NCBI GenBank assembly: GCA_900315565.1
Contig: OMZS01000002.1
Location: 161,767-225,766 of the forward strand
Length of the DNA stretch: 64,000 nucleotides
Source: an uncultured Prevotellaceae bacterium
Lineage (GTDB): Bacteria; Bacteroidota; Bacteroidia; Bacteroidales; Bacteroidaceae
Direction: 5' to 3'
The translations under genes were made by a program, and so were the position numbers. The notes beneath the pieces were generated by a model that was not told where the DNA came from, ran no database searches, and saw only the letters and a program-made list of their open reading frames with translations. This document shows, in pieces, positions 37,017 through 45,555 of the stretch (its first letter is position 1; each line of letters opens with the position of its first letter).

Positions 37017-37181
37017 AAATAAGAAACTTATGAATAATATAGGCTAGAGAATTTCATAATAACGTCGAGAGATAACCGTGCTATTCGCAACAGAGGAAGA
37101 ATAATGCCAAGGGGTGTTAGTACAAAAAACGGGTGAAAAGCCTTTGTCAAGCACTTTCGCCCGTTTTGTTATTGAGATTCT

Positions 37182-38042
37182 TTACTCATTCCATATTTCA
37201 TTTAGTTGCGTTACTGCTTCTTCTGGCAGCAATTCACCAGAATGGCCTTTCGACCACTCTATAGAAGGGATAGCCGCCTGCAGCTTTTCAAGCGTGAAAA
37301 GAGGGTTCTTTCCTGATTCCATAGGATTCATGCATACCATATCCACATACATCCTGCGTTTGGTGCTGCCAGCCCAGTCGTCAGCAGGGTAAGGGTCTGA
37401 GATGAAATGCCCGTTGAAAGCAATACCAGCCTTGTCGTCGCCAGTGCGCATCATATAGAACAAGTCGCCCCTTCTGGCCTCTTGCCACTCATAAATACTC
37501 CAGTTTATGCGGAACATACCGTGCACCATGTTTGCCACGCACTCCTCAAAGTCTTTCTCTGTAAATGAACTGATAGAGGGGTTCCAGCGCATCAGATAAG
37601 TTCTTGGTTTTTCAGGCACAGGCACCACTTCAAAACTCACTTCCCAAATACAGCTATCCCCGTTCTCATCCTCTACGCTGGGCTCACCTGGCCCTTGGAA
37701 CCGGAAACGAGTACCCGGCTCTGTATTTATGCCAATGATTTGTGTCAGACAACTGTCTTCACCGCCACTGAGCACCAAAAAGTCTAGTGTACGCTTGATG
37801 GCGTAAGGAAACTCACCATTATTATAATAATAGCAGCCGTGGAAAGTTTCGGGCAACTCGTCAGTTACCAATACTAGATTACCGTCAAAATTCTCCAAAA
37901 TTTGGCGATAGTTGCTTTCGTTGATGTCTAAGGCAATGTGTGTCACCTCACCAGTGCGTACCTTGCCTATCACTTCGTCGTCCACCTTAATGCTTAAAGC
38001 CATTTCGTTAATGTCGATTTCTTTGTTGTTTTCAGATTTCAT
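37182..38042 (-). CDS. PUA/EVE-like domain protein in restriction-type island
   Basis: A 286-residue soluble acidic protein with no signal peptide. The C-terminal 130 residues (YLMRWNPSISSFTEKDFEEC, FRINWSIYEWQEARRGDLFY, AGIAFNGHFISDPYPADDW, then IEWSKGHSGELLPEEA) resemble a compact PUA/EVE-like fold, a class that includes readers of modified bases; this is recalled similarity, not a search. The N-terminal half matches nothing I know. It is read in the same direction as the HNH and methyltransferase genes but has its own promoter. I chose MKSENNKE at 38042 because the longer start lies upstream of the predicted transcription start. Base composition is AT-richer than the core genes. Confidence 0.65.
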   Translation of the reverse strand: MKSENNKEIDINEMALSIKVDDEVIGKVRTGEVTHIALDINESNYRQILENFDGNLVLVTDELPETFHGCYYYNNGEFPYAIKRTLDFLVLSGGEDSCLTQIIGINTEPGTRFRFQGPGEPSVEDENGDSCIWEVSFEVVPVPEKPRTYLMRWNPSISSFTEKDFEECVANMVHGMFRINWSIYEWQEARRGDLFYMMRTGDDKAGIAFNGHFISDPYPADDWAGSTKRRMYVDMVCMNPMESGKNPLFTLEKLQAAIPSIEWSKGHSGELLPEEAVTQLNEIWNE

Positions 38043-38064
38043 AAGCTTGTTGTTTTTCAGAGTA

Positions 38065-38072
38065 CAAAAGTA
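38065..38072 (-). promoter_or_regulatory. Promoter -7 box for PUA-like gene
   Basis: On the minus strand TACTTTTG, 23 bases before the chosen ATG, with a TTG about 23 bases further upstream. Confidence 0.65.
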
Positions 38073-38188
38073 CAACTATTATTCGAGATAACTAGCAATT
38101 TGTTCGAAAAAGGAATGAGGGTGCTGTGCTTGCTTCGCACAAGTCGAACACGAAGCGGTTCCACATCTCTTGCATATCGTATTTGTTT

Positions 38189-39298
38189 TTATTTTGCTCC
38201 TTTTCTTCTGTTACACTCTTTACACAGCATCTGGCAGTTTTCAACAGTCGTTACACCGCCCTCTGCCCAAGGGGTAATGTGGTCACCCTCCATTTCCTCC
38301 AGTTCAAAGTGCTTGCCGCAATGGGCGCAAATACCCTGCTGGCGCTCGTAGGCTTCACGCTTCTGTTTCTTATCAAAAGTACGAAAACTGAGGTCGCGTA
38401 GGTCTCCACTTAACACATAACTGTAAATGCCCGACTTCTTCATAATCTCGTCGTCCTCCATCAATTCGTGTATGCGTTTTTCCAGTTCTTCCGTGTCACA
38501 GATCTGTTCATGGTAGGTATCGTAGAGCAATCCCCAATCCAGACCTTTCATTTCCTTACGATACTTAATGAAAGTAGAACACACCCAAGTAACGATAGCC
38601 GAGAAATAAGCCCAAAGTTGATTGGCATTGGCATCGTCCTTATGCTTAGACATATATTCGCTGACCTCCTTTATGCCTTCTCTCCGCGTAGCCCAGCGTA
38701 AGACAGTGGCCAAATATGCTTGCTCAATAGCATTTCCGCTCATCAAATCTCCTGCTATCTTATAGGCAGGACATCCGTTCTTTGAGAAATAGCGACGGGC
38801 ATCGCTGATAAATGGCCCCACATAGATGGCGTTCAGCAATTCTTGGTCAAGCAAGCGTTCACCTGCAATGTTGATAACGCGGAACCAGTCGAGTTTCTCT
38901 TTGTCTGTTCCCGTACAGAAGTAAACCGACAATTCATAATCCAAAAATTTCTCCTTTTCTTCTTCTGTCAGAGAGCCAAAGAACAGAACACCACGTTCTG
39001 GGTCAACGATATTAAAATCATGGTAGCGATATTCGCAGATAGATAGAGTGCGCTGTTGCCCGTCTATCATTTCGTACTTATCATCTCCAACCACGCTCCA
39101 ATACATAATATTGAGCGGAAAACCTTTTAATATCGTATTGACAACCGCCTGTTTCTGTTTCAAGTCATAACGGAATTCACGCTGATAGGGAGGTCTGATG
39201 TCAAGACGTCCGCCATAACCCCACACTCCTTTATCGGCATCGTTCTCATAACCAGCCACAAGGTCACGAACCCGGATTGATTGTAGTTTGATTTCCAT
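38189..39298 (-). CDS. DUF262 (GmrS-like) plus HNH endonuclease
   Basis: A 369-residue fusion. Residues 1-200 form a DUF262/ParB-like domain: RPPYQREFRYDLKQKQAVVN, IMYWSVVGDDKYEMIDGQQR with the DGQQR motif that in GmrSD-type enzymes belongs to the nucleotide-using part. The C-terminal 45 residues are an HNH nuclease: CAHCG, then EGDHITPWAEGG, then LCKECNRRKG, with both CxxC zinc pairs and the catalytic His present. It starts six bases after the methyltransferase stop, so the two are one operon. Inference: the restriction partner of the methyltransferase, or a modification-dependent nuclease. Confidence 0.85.
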   Translation of the reverse strand: MEIKLQSIRVRDLVAGYENDADKGVWGYGGRLDIRPPYQREFRYDLKQKQAVVNTILKGFPLNIMYWSVVGDDKYEMIDGQQRTLSICEYRYHDFNIVDPERGVLFFGSLTEEEKEKFLDYELSVYFCTGTDKEKLDWFRVINIAGERLLDQELLNAIYVGPFISDARRYFSKNGCPAYKIAGDLMSGNAIEQAYLATVLRWATRREGIKEVSEYMSKHKDDANANQLWAYFSAIVTWVCSTFIKYRKEMKGLDWGLLYDTYHEQICDTEELEKRIHELMEDDEIMKKSGIYSYVLSGDLRDLSFRTFDKKQKREAYERQQGICAHCGKHFELEEMEGDHITPWAEGGVTTVENCQMLCKECNRRKGAK

Positions 39299-39304
39299 AT
39301 GATA

Positions 39305-40420
39305 CTAATGTTTTATTTTGCGAATAAGGATACGGTCATAAACTGAAACCAAATAACCCTCGGCATTGTCTGCCGTATAATAAGTCTTACTAACGGGTGG
39401 CTTGGAATAAAGAATATTCGCGTGTGTATTTACTTTCCCTCCATTAGACATCTTCCCGTTGGTATATTGCTTAGGATTTATATATCGTTTTGTAGGTCTT
39501 GCTATAAACTCGTCACGTCCAGAAGATAGACCAAGTAGTTCAAACTGTTCTGGATTATATTTATCCATGAAAGTTAAAGGAACACCCATTATGCCTTCAT
39601 AATCGCATGGTATTTCTTCCGTTTTGCTCACTTCTATTGCATCGTAATTGTCATAATGAGGATAGTCTTCTGGATTGTAATTCCTATAAAGAATGATTCT
39701 CTCATGACGTTTCTTATTGTCAAGGTTTGTATACCAAATAGAAGGAGAACGGCCCAAAACTTTTCCGTCCACAATACGATATTTACTTCCTTGACGGCCA
39801 TCAGCAATAGCTTCTTCTACCATTTCTTTTGGCCACTCAAATAGTAAATCTTGACTCATTGGAGTGCAACCAACCCATATCTTATTATGCATAACAAGAG
39901 GGAAAATTTCCTTTTTCGTTAACATGTTCTTATTTCCGATTATTAAGAACTTTTTGTCGTACTCCATCAACTGTGCCACATATTCACGGAACAGCGAGAA
40001 AGGAGGATTGGTAACGACAATATCAGCCTGTTTCAAAAGTTCTATGCACTCACGACTACGGAAATCGCCATCACCCTTTAGCGGATGGATGCCAATTTCT
40101 TCAGGATCGGGAATATTGTTCCCATTCTTGTCGCCCTCATATATTAAATAGATAGCCTTTTCCGACTGATGTTGACTGAAAAGGTCTGCATTCTGGTTTT
40201 TATAGCAAGTTGTGATAAGCCGCTTCAATCCTAAGAACTCAAAGTTGTAAGCAAAGTAAGTAAAGAAGTTACTGATACGAGGGTCATCGCAATTGCACAG
40301 CACCGTTTTACCTTTGAAATGCTCTCGATAGTGTCGCAGTTCATTGTTGATGTCTTCCAATTGAGTATAGAATTCATCCTTCTTTGCTCCTTTAGCAGCA
40401 TTAAGGTTTTTGTTAGCCAT
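39305..40420 (-). CDS. EcoRI-type adenine-specific DNA methyltransferase
   Basis: A 371-residue N6-adenine methyltransferase of the EcoRI methylase family. Evidence is the family N-terminus NKNLNAAKGAKKDEFYTQLE, CNCDDPRISNFFTYF, and the catalytic motif IV ADIVVTNPPFSLFREYV. The start MANKNLNAAK (40420) is chosen because the 13 residues upstream are not conserved in the family as I know it. It is the first gene of the island and is preceded by a long structured leader. A bona fide EcoRI endonuclease gene is absent; the next gene is a DUF262-HNH protein. The target sequence cannot be read from the protein. Confidence 0.9.
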   Translation of the reverse strand: MANKNLNAAKGAKKDEFYTQLEDINNELRHYREHFKGKTVLCNCDDPRISNFFTYFAYNFEFLGLKRLITTCYKNQNADLFSQHQSEKAIYLIYEGDKNGNNIPDPEEIGIHPLKGDGDFRSRECIELLKQADIVVTNPPFSLFREYVAQLMEYDKKFLIIGNKNMLTKKEIFPLVMHNKIWVGCTPMSQDLLFEWPKEMVEEAIADGRQGSKYRIVDGKVLGRSPSIWYTNLDNKKRHERIILYRNYNPEDYPHYDNYDAIEVSKTEEIPCDYEGIMGVPLTFMDKYNPEQFELLGLSSGRDEFIARPTKRYINPKQYTNGKMSNGGKVNTHANILYSKPPVSKTYYTADNAEGYLVSVYDRILIRKIKH

Positions 40421-40464
40421 AATAGATTGATAGTTTATTCGTATGCACCCAACCATCAATCACG

Positions 40465-40722
40465 CCAAGACGCAAAAAGTGTGATGCACCTTTTGCGTTC
40501 AGCTTCGAGGTAGCGTAGGAAGGGAACCCCGGCAGTCTTACAAGTATGCACCACACCTAAGTGTGAATGCATTCCTATTTATAAGACTGCGCAAGATGCC
40601 CACTACGGCAATCTCGTCACGTATTATCTCGTTGCGTTTTTATTCCCATTAAGTTTCCTACGCTTTTGGCTGAACGCGAAATAATAGCGAATGCTTTTAG
40701 TAGTCCGGATTTCTCCCCGAAC
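40465..40722 (-). ncRNA. Long structured leader or ncRNA upstream of methyltransferase
   Basis: Read on the minus strand from the promoter at 40729. The start can form CCCC/GGGG. GCGTTCAGC and AGCGTAGGAA (40677-40655) pair perfectly with TTCCTACGCT and GCTGAACGC (40521-40495). Inside lies GCAGTCTTA/TAAGACTGC (40590-40532), then ATGCA/TGCAT, capped by CACAC/GTGTG. A further hairpin, CGCAAAAGGTG/CACTTTTTGCG (40497-40471), overlaps the last three bases of the outer stem. I match it to no known RNA class with confidence. Confidence 0.6.
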
Positions 40723-40728
40723 CAGGGG

Positions 40729-40760
40729 CAAAGATAGTAATTAATGAACGAATAAGCAAA
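40729..40760 (-). promoter_or_regulatory. Promoter of methyltransferase operon
   Basis: On the minus strand TTTTG lies about 20 bases before TATCTTTG (-7 box at 40729-40736). It is divergent from the M6 peptidase promoter at 40803. Confidence 0.75.
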
Positions 40761-40802
40761 AGAAAATCATGTTTTTTTGCACACACTTATTCAGAATATT
40801 CG

Positions 40803-40810
40803 TATCTTTG
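40803..40810 (+). promoter_or_regulatory. Promoter -7 box for M6 peptidase gene
   Basis: TATCTTTG, with TTTTTTTG ending at 40779 about 23 bases upstream as the likely -33 element. Confidence 0.7.
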
Positions 40811-40882
40811 CACAGTGAAACCTATAATTCTTCAATATATTCCGATTGAATAGCAAAATCTACAAATAAAACTAATAATAAT

Positions 40883-42394
40883 ATGAAAAAGAGCCTGTTG
40901 ATTGTCGTAGCAGCCATGTTTGCTGCCGTGACTGTCGGTGCGCAGCGCAGAGGCTGCGTGCATAAAGGTGGGGGTACTCGTGCCAATTACAATCAGACGG
41001 TGCCCGACCCCTACGACTTTGATGCCAACAAAGTTTATCGCCAACCTGTGGTGCTCATTTCGTTCAGCGACACCGATTTCTCGATGGACGACCCCTCGGC
41101 CTACTATGACCGTATTTTCAATGAGCCGGGTTTCAACGAGGGCTTAGGGCGCGGATGTGTGGCCGACTATCTGCGCGACCAGTCGGGAGGGCGTGTCAAT
41201 CTGCAGTTCGACATCTACGGCCCTGTCAAGATAAACGAGAAAGCCGGCGGACGTAAATCTTCCGATTATGGAGTGAGTTTGGAGAGGCTTGCAATGAGTC
41301 AGTTGTGTGAGACCGAGGAAACCGACTTTGCCATCTACGACTGGGACGGTGACAATTCAGTCAATCAGGTCATCTTTGTCCTGGCCGGCTATACAGGCAA
41401 TCAGAAAAGTGGTTATATCTGGCCTAACACAGGCGCTTTTATCTGCAAGATGCCTGGAGGTATACACTCCAGAAACTCATCTACCAGCTGTGAGCTGTGG
41501 CGCGACGGCTCGCTGTGCGGCATCGGCACCATTATTCATGAGTTCTGCCATTGTCTGGGACTGCCCGACATCTATCCTCTGCCTTCTTCCAGAGCGTTCT
41601 CTGCGGTTGACGAGTGGGACCTGATGGATGGCGGCAACTACTCGAACTATGGCTGGTGTCCGCCCAACCTCTCTGCCATGGAGAAAATGTATCTGGGCTG
41701 GGCATCGCCCGTGGAGCTGACAGAAGCCACAGCCATCAAGGCAATGAAGCCGGTGAGTGCTGGCGGCGATACCTACATTGTGCGCAGCTCGGGCAACAGC
41801 AACGAGTTCTATCTGCTGGAAAACCGCCGTCAGGAGGGTTGGGACTACTCCTGTCCGGGCAATGGCCTGCTCATTTTCCATGTCGATTACGATAGGGATT
41901 GCTGGGGGAACAATGAAGTGAACATTTCTGATACCCACTATCGCTACGACCTCTTCCATGCCGACGGCAAGGACTACATGGCCTGGGATACTAACAACGA
42001 TGGCAAAGACCTCAGCAAATACACCATGGACAACTGGCTGCGTAGCCGTTATCTCAGCACCTCGCCCTACCCGTACAGCAAACCCGAGACGCTTGTGACG
42101 AATGCGAGCCTGACCGACGAGTCAACACCCGCGGCCACGCTCTTCACGTCCAATGCCGAGGGGCGGCTCTTCATGGGCAAGGCTATCACCAATATCCAGA
42201 TGGCTGCCGACGGCACCATCTCTTTCGACTTTATGAAGGCAGACGGAGCGGGGGTGACCGAGCTGGCTCCTGACAAGGCCTCCGTTGTGGGCTGGTACGA
42301 CCTCAATGGCCGCAAGCTGTCGGCAGAGCCGCAACAAGCAGGCATCTATATCAGTGCGTTTAGCGACGGCACCAAGCGGAAATGCTCCAAGTAA
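40883..42394 (+). CDS. M6 family secreted metalloprotease
   Basis: A 503-residue exported zinc protease of the M6 (immune inhibitor A-like) family. It has a signal peptide (MKKSLLIVVAAMFAAVTVGA), then QPVVLISFSDTDFSMDDPSA and GCVADYLRDQSGGRVNLQFD. The metzincin motif HExxHxxGxxD is seen as HEFCHCLGLPD, with the Met-turn in EWDLMDGGNYS. The C-terminus GWYDLNGRKLSAEPQQAGIY ends ...KCSK, a variant of the Prevotella sorting tail. It probably acts outside the cell. It is divergent from the methyltransferase operon and ends at a strong hairpin. Confidence 0.9.
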   Translation: MKKSLLIVVAAMFAAVTVGAQRRGCVHKGGGTRANYNQTVPDPYDFDANKVYRQPVVLISFSDTDFSMDDPSAYYDRIFNEPGFNEGLGRGCVADYLRDQSGGRVNLQFDIYGPVKINEKAGGRKSSDYGVSLERLAMSQLCETEETDFAIYDWDGDNSVNQVIFVLAGYTGNQKSGYIWPNTGAFICKMPGGIHSRNSSTSCELWRDGSLCGIGTIIHEFCHCLGLPDIYPLPSSRAFSAVDEWDLMDGGNYSNYGWCPPNLSAMEKMYLGWASPVELTEATAIKAMKPVSAGGDTYIVRSSGNSNEFYLLENRRQEGWDYSCPGNGLLIFHVDYDRDCWGNNEVNISDTHYRYDLFHADGKDYMAWDTNNDGKDLSKYTMDNWLRSRYLSTSPYPYSKPETLVTNASLTDESTPAATLFTSNAEGRLFMGKAITNIQMAADGTISFDFMKADGAGVTELAPDKASVVGWYDLNGRKLSAEPQQAGIYISAFSDGTKRKCSK

Positions 42395-42413
42395 GAGAGC
42401 GGATGACGACCAT

Positions 42414-42446
42414 AACGCCACGTTTCTGACATTCAGACGTGGCGTT
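42414..42446 (+). terminator. Rho-independent terminator after M6 gene
   Basis: AACGCCACGT pairs with ACGTGGCGTT and runs into TTAT. Confidence 0.85.
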
Positions 42447-42547
42447 TTATGTTTCTAATCCGCGCGTCTTGCTCGTTTTCTTGCATAAAACTACACGTTT
42501 GGCGAAAAACTTTCATCTTTCATCTTTCATCTTTCATCTTTTATTAG

Positions 42548-42555
42548 TACCTTTG
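42548..42555 (+). promoter_or_regulatory. Promoter -7 box for fabD
   Basis: TACCTTTG followed by CACCACTTT; the leader of about 240 bases contains repeat element copy 2. Confidence 0.7.
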
Positions 42556-42577
42556 CACCACTTTAAAGTAATTAATT

Positions 42578-42745
42578 CAACTTTTGCATGTCAGGAGTTA
42601 TCTGTAGTTATTGGAAGTTAAGAGGTTTTCGACCTCTGGAGTTATCGGACATTAGCTTCTTTGACGTTGACGCTATCGTTAGCTAAGCTCAGTTAACTTC
42701 ACGAGCAGAAGGCTCGTTAACTGCCGCTTACTTCTGCTGACTCCC
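42578..42745. repeat. ~155-bp repeat element, copy 2
   Basis: CAACTTTTGCATGTCAGGAG, TTATCTGTAGTTATTGGAAG and further blocks match the reverse complement of 34008-34160. It also has the hairpin GAGCAGAAGGCTC. It makes up most of the fabD 5' leader. A reduced third copy is at 62345-62396. Confidence 0.85.
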
Positions 42746-42804
42746 AGCAAGCGAAGATTGCCAAAATTATTAATAAAATAGGTATTAAAAAGAGAGTAAA
42801 AAAG

Positions 42805-43695
42805 ATGAAAGCATTTGTTTTTCCCGGTCAGGGAGCACAGTTCGTAGGCATGGGCAAAGAGCTCTACGACAACAATCCAAAAGCAAAAGAACTTTTCGAG
42901 AAGGCTAACGACATTCTCGGCTACCGCATCACCGACATCATGTTCGACGGTACCGACGAAGAGCTGAAGCAAACCAAGGTGACTCAGCCTGCCGTATTCC
43001 TGCATAGCGTTATCAGCGCCATTTGTTTGGGCGACGAGTTCAAGCCCGCCATGACTGCCGGCCACTCGCTGGGCGAGTTCTCGGCTCTGGTGGCTGCCGG
43101 TGCTCTGAGTTTCGAGGACGGTCTGCGTCTGGTTTATGCCCGCGCCATAGCCATGCAAAAGGCTTGCGAGGCTGCACCCTCGACGATGGCCGCCATCATT
43201 GCGCTGCCCGACGAGAAGGTGGAGCAGATTTGCGCCGAGGTGAGCACCATGGGCAAGGGCGTGGTGGTTCCCGCCAACTACAACTGCCCGGGTCAGCTGG
43301 TCATCAGTGGCAACATCGATGCCATTACTGAGGCTTGCGAGCAGCTGAAGGCCGCCGGTGCCAAGCGTGCCCTGCCGCTGAAGGTGGGTGGTGCGTTCCA
43401 TTCGCCGCTCATGCAGCCCGCCAAGGACGAACTGCAGGCCGCCATCGAGCAGACAGAAATAAAGTCGCCTGTGTGCCCCGTTTATCAGAATGTTGACGGC
43501 AAACCGCACACCGACCCTGCCGAAATCAAGCAGAACCTCATAGCCCAGCTCACCAGCTCGGTGCGTTGGACGCAGTGCGTTCAGAACATGATTCAGGACG
43601 GTGCCGACGAATTCACCGAGTGCGGCCCCGGCAAAGCCCTGCAAGGCATGATTGTGAAAATCAATCGCGAAGTAACCGTAAAAGGAATTGCATAA
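42805..43695 (+). CDS. fabD: Malonyl-CoA:ACP transacylase
   Basis: Transfers malonyl from CoA to acyl carrier protein, the first committed step of fatty acid elongation. The 296-residue protein starts MKAFVFPGQGAQFVGMGKEL and has the nucleophile Ser88 in TAGHSLGEFSALVAAGAL and the catalytic His in VGGAFHSPLM. The oxyanion motif GQGAQ is also present. Length and order are normal. It is alone here rather than in a fab cluster; a long inverted repeat follows at once. Confidence 0.96.
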   Translation: MKAFVFPGQGAQFVGMGKELYDNNPKAKELFEKANDILGYRITDIMFDGTDEELKQTKVTQPAVFLHSVISAICLGDEFKPAMTAGHSLGEFSALVAAGALSFEDGLRLVYARAIAMQKACEAAPSTMAAIIALPDEKVEQICAEVSTMGKGVVVPANYNCPGQLVISGNIDAITEACEQLKAAGAKRALPLKVGGAFHSPLMQPAKDELQAAIEQTEIKSPVCPVYQNVDGKPHTDPAEIKQNLIAQLTSSVRWTQCVQNMIQDGADEFTECGPGKALQGMIVKINREVTVKGIA

Positions 43696-43700
43696 TGATG

Positions 43701-43787
43701 AAGCAGATTTCGCAGATGATGTTGATTTCGCAGATTTATAATTCATTTATGTTTCAGCACAATCAATTGCTTCTGCGAAATCTGCTT
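43701..43787. repeat. GCAGATTTCGCAGA inverted repeat, probable fabD terminator
   Basis: AAGCAGATTTCGCAGA (43701-43716) pairs perfectly with TCTGCGAAATCTGCTT (43772-43787) and runs into TTTATAT. The loop is long. Same family as 8715-8784 and the right end of the window. Confidence 0.8.
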
Positions 43788-43806
43788 TTTATATAACTAA
43801 AATACC

Positions 43807-45555
43807 ATGGAAAGTTCAAAAAAGATTATCCTTTATCAAATTTTTACAAGGCTCTTTGGCAACCGAAACGCCACTTGTAAGCCAAACGGAACCATCGAGG
43901 AGAACGGCTGCGGCAAGATGAACGACATCGACGCGAAAGTGCTGCGGCAGATTCGTGCCATGGGCGTTACACATATTTGGCTGACGGGCATCATCCGCCA
44001 CGCCACGCAGACCGACTACTCGGCCCATGGCATTCCGCAGCAGCATGCTGAGGTGGTGAAGGGTAGGGCAGGCTCGCCATACGCCATCGCCGACTACTAC
44101 GACGTTGATCCCGACCTCGCTACCGACGTTGACAGCCGCATGCAGGAGTTCGAAGCACTTGTGGAGCGCATCCACAAGGCCGGCATGAAGGTCATCATCG
44201 ACTTTGTGCCCAACCATGTGGCGCGCGAGTACCACAGCATCTGCAAACCCGCCGGTGTGAAGGACCTGGGCGAGGACGACGACGTGAACATGCACTTCTC
44301 CACTAGCAATAACTTCTACTATTGCTGGGGACAGCCGCTCAACCTTTCTTACATTGAACATGGAACTTTGAACTTTGAACTTTCTGATATGCCAACAGAG
44401 CAGGAAGACTCAAATCATAAAGTTCAATGTTCAAAGTTCAAAGTTCAAAGATACGAAGAGTCGCCCGCGAAAGCCACGGGCAACGATGTGTTTTCGGCCA
44501 TGCCCTCGCAGAACGACTGGTACGAGACGGTGAAGCTGAACTATGGTATTGATTACTGTGACGCGGGCGGACGCTCGGAGCATTTTAGCCCCATTCCCAA
44601 CACGTGGGGAAAGATGACCGACATTCTGCTGTTCTGGGCTGCCAAGGGCATCGACGGTTTCCGCTGCGACATGGCCGAGATGGTGCCGTCGGCTTTCTGG
44701 GCCTGGGTCACCGACAAAGTGAAGTATCGCTACCCGGAGAAGATTTTCATTGGCGAGGTGTACGATCCCAATCAGTACCGCAACTATATTGGCGCGGGCT
44801 TCGACTATCTCTACGACAAGGTGGGCATGTACGACTGCATCCGCGACGTTATCTGCCACCGCCGCCGTGCTGCCGACATCACCGCGCAGTGGCAGCAGAC
44901 CGACGACATCCGCCGTCACATGCTCTACTTCCTAGAGAACCACGACGAGCAACGCATCGCCAGCACTTTCTTCGCCGACGATGCACGCCGCGGCATTCCC
45001 GGCCTGCTGGTCAGCGCACTCTTCGGCCAAAATCCGTTTATGTTCTACGCCGGTCAGGAAGTGGGCGAGCCGGGTATGGATGCCGAGGGCTTCAGCGGCT
45101 GCGACGGTCGCACCACCATTTTCGACTACTGGAGCGTGGCCACGCTGCGTCAAGCCTATTTCGACCGCCGCCGCATGACGAAGGACGAGCGTGCACTGGA
45201 GACCGTCTATCAAAAAGTGTTGCGCATGGCTGCCGAAGAGCCAGCTGTCAGCGACGGACAGACCTACGACCTGATGTATGTGAATCCGCAACTAGCCGAC
45301 CGCCAGTTTGCCTTCCTACGAAGTGCTGACAACGAATTGCTCGTCGTCGTGGCCAATTTCGACGACCAACCCGTCAGCACGTCGGTGCAGATTCCCCGCC
45401 ACGCTTTCGAGTTTCTCCGTCTTCCGCAAACCGAAGTCACAGCCACCGACCTGCTCACCGGCAGCGAACACAAACTGCTGCTCTACGCCGACACGCCCAT
45501 CGCCATCAATGTGCCTGCCAACAACGGAATAGTGTTGAAAGTGGCTTTTAAATAA
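43807..45555 (+). CDS. GH13 alpha-amylase family protein with in-frame repeat insertion
   Basis: A 582-residue glycoside hydrolase family 13 protein acting on alpha-glucans. The four family regions are clear: KVIIDFVPNH, GIDGFRCDMAEMV (nucleophile Asp), FIGEVYD (acid Glu) and FLENHDEQR. No signal peptide, so probably cytoplasmic glycogen or maltodextrin metabolism. At about residues 185-218 a stretch reading FELSDMPTEQEDSNHKVQCS and on is encoded by GAACTTTGAACTTTGAAC and its complement, a dispersed repeat found also upstream of the next gene. The frame is kept and the insertion lies between regions I and II, probably in a loop, so the enzyme may still work. Confidence 0.92.
   Translation: MESSKKIILYQIFTRLFGNRNATCKPNGTIEENGCGKMNDIDAKVLRQIRAMGVTHIWLTGIIRHATQTDYSAHGIPQQHAEVVKGRAGSPYAIADYYDVDPDLATDVDSRMQEFEALVERIHKAGMKVIIDFVPNHVAREYHSICKPAGVKDLGEDDDVNMHFSTSNNFYYCWGQPLNLSYIEHGTLNFELSDMPTEQEDSNHKVQCSKFKVQRYEESPAKATGNDVFSAMPSQNDWYETVKLNYGIDYCDAGGRSEHFSPIPNTWGKMTDILLFWAAKGIDGFRCDMAEMVPSAFWAWVTDKVKYRYPEKIFIGEVYDPNQYRNYIGAGFDYLYDKVGMYDCIRDVICHRRRAADITAQWQQTDDIRRHMLYFLENHDEQRIASTFFADDARRGIPGLLVSALFGQNPFMFYAGQEVGEPGMDAEGFSGCDGRTTIFDYWSVATLRQAYFDRRRMTKDERALETVYQKVLRMAAEEPAVSDGQTYDLMYVNPQLADRQFAFLRSADNELLVVVANFDDQPVSTSVQIPRHAFEFLRLPQTEVTATDLLTGSEHKLLLYADTPIAINVPANNGIVLKVAFK
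44355..44453. repeat. GTTCAAA inverted repeat inside a coding region
   Basis: GAACTTTGAACTTTGAACTT (44362) faces AAGTTCAATGTTCAAAGTTC (44421) around a spacer of about 40 bases. The right arm with its CATAAAGTTCAA lead resembles 45690-45735. Confidence 0.85.

Noticed and set aside
38043-38075. Longer start of the PUA-like protein
   Set aside because: It lies over the -7 box at 38065-38072, so it would not be transcribed.
40465-40722. Retron-type msr/msd RNA
   Set aside because: The long closing inverted repeat resembles retron a1/a2 ends, but no reverse transcriptase gene lies in the window and the RNA leads into a methyltransferase.
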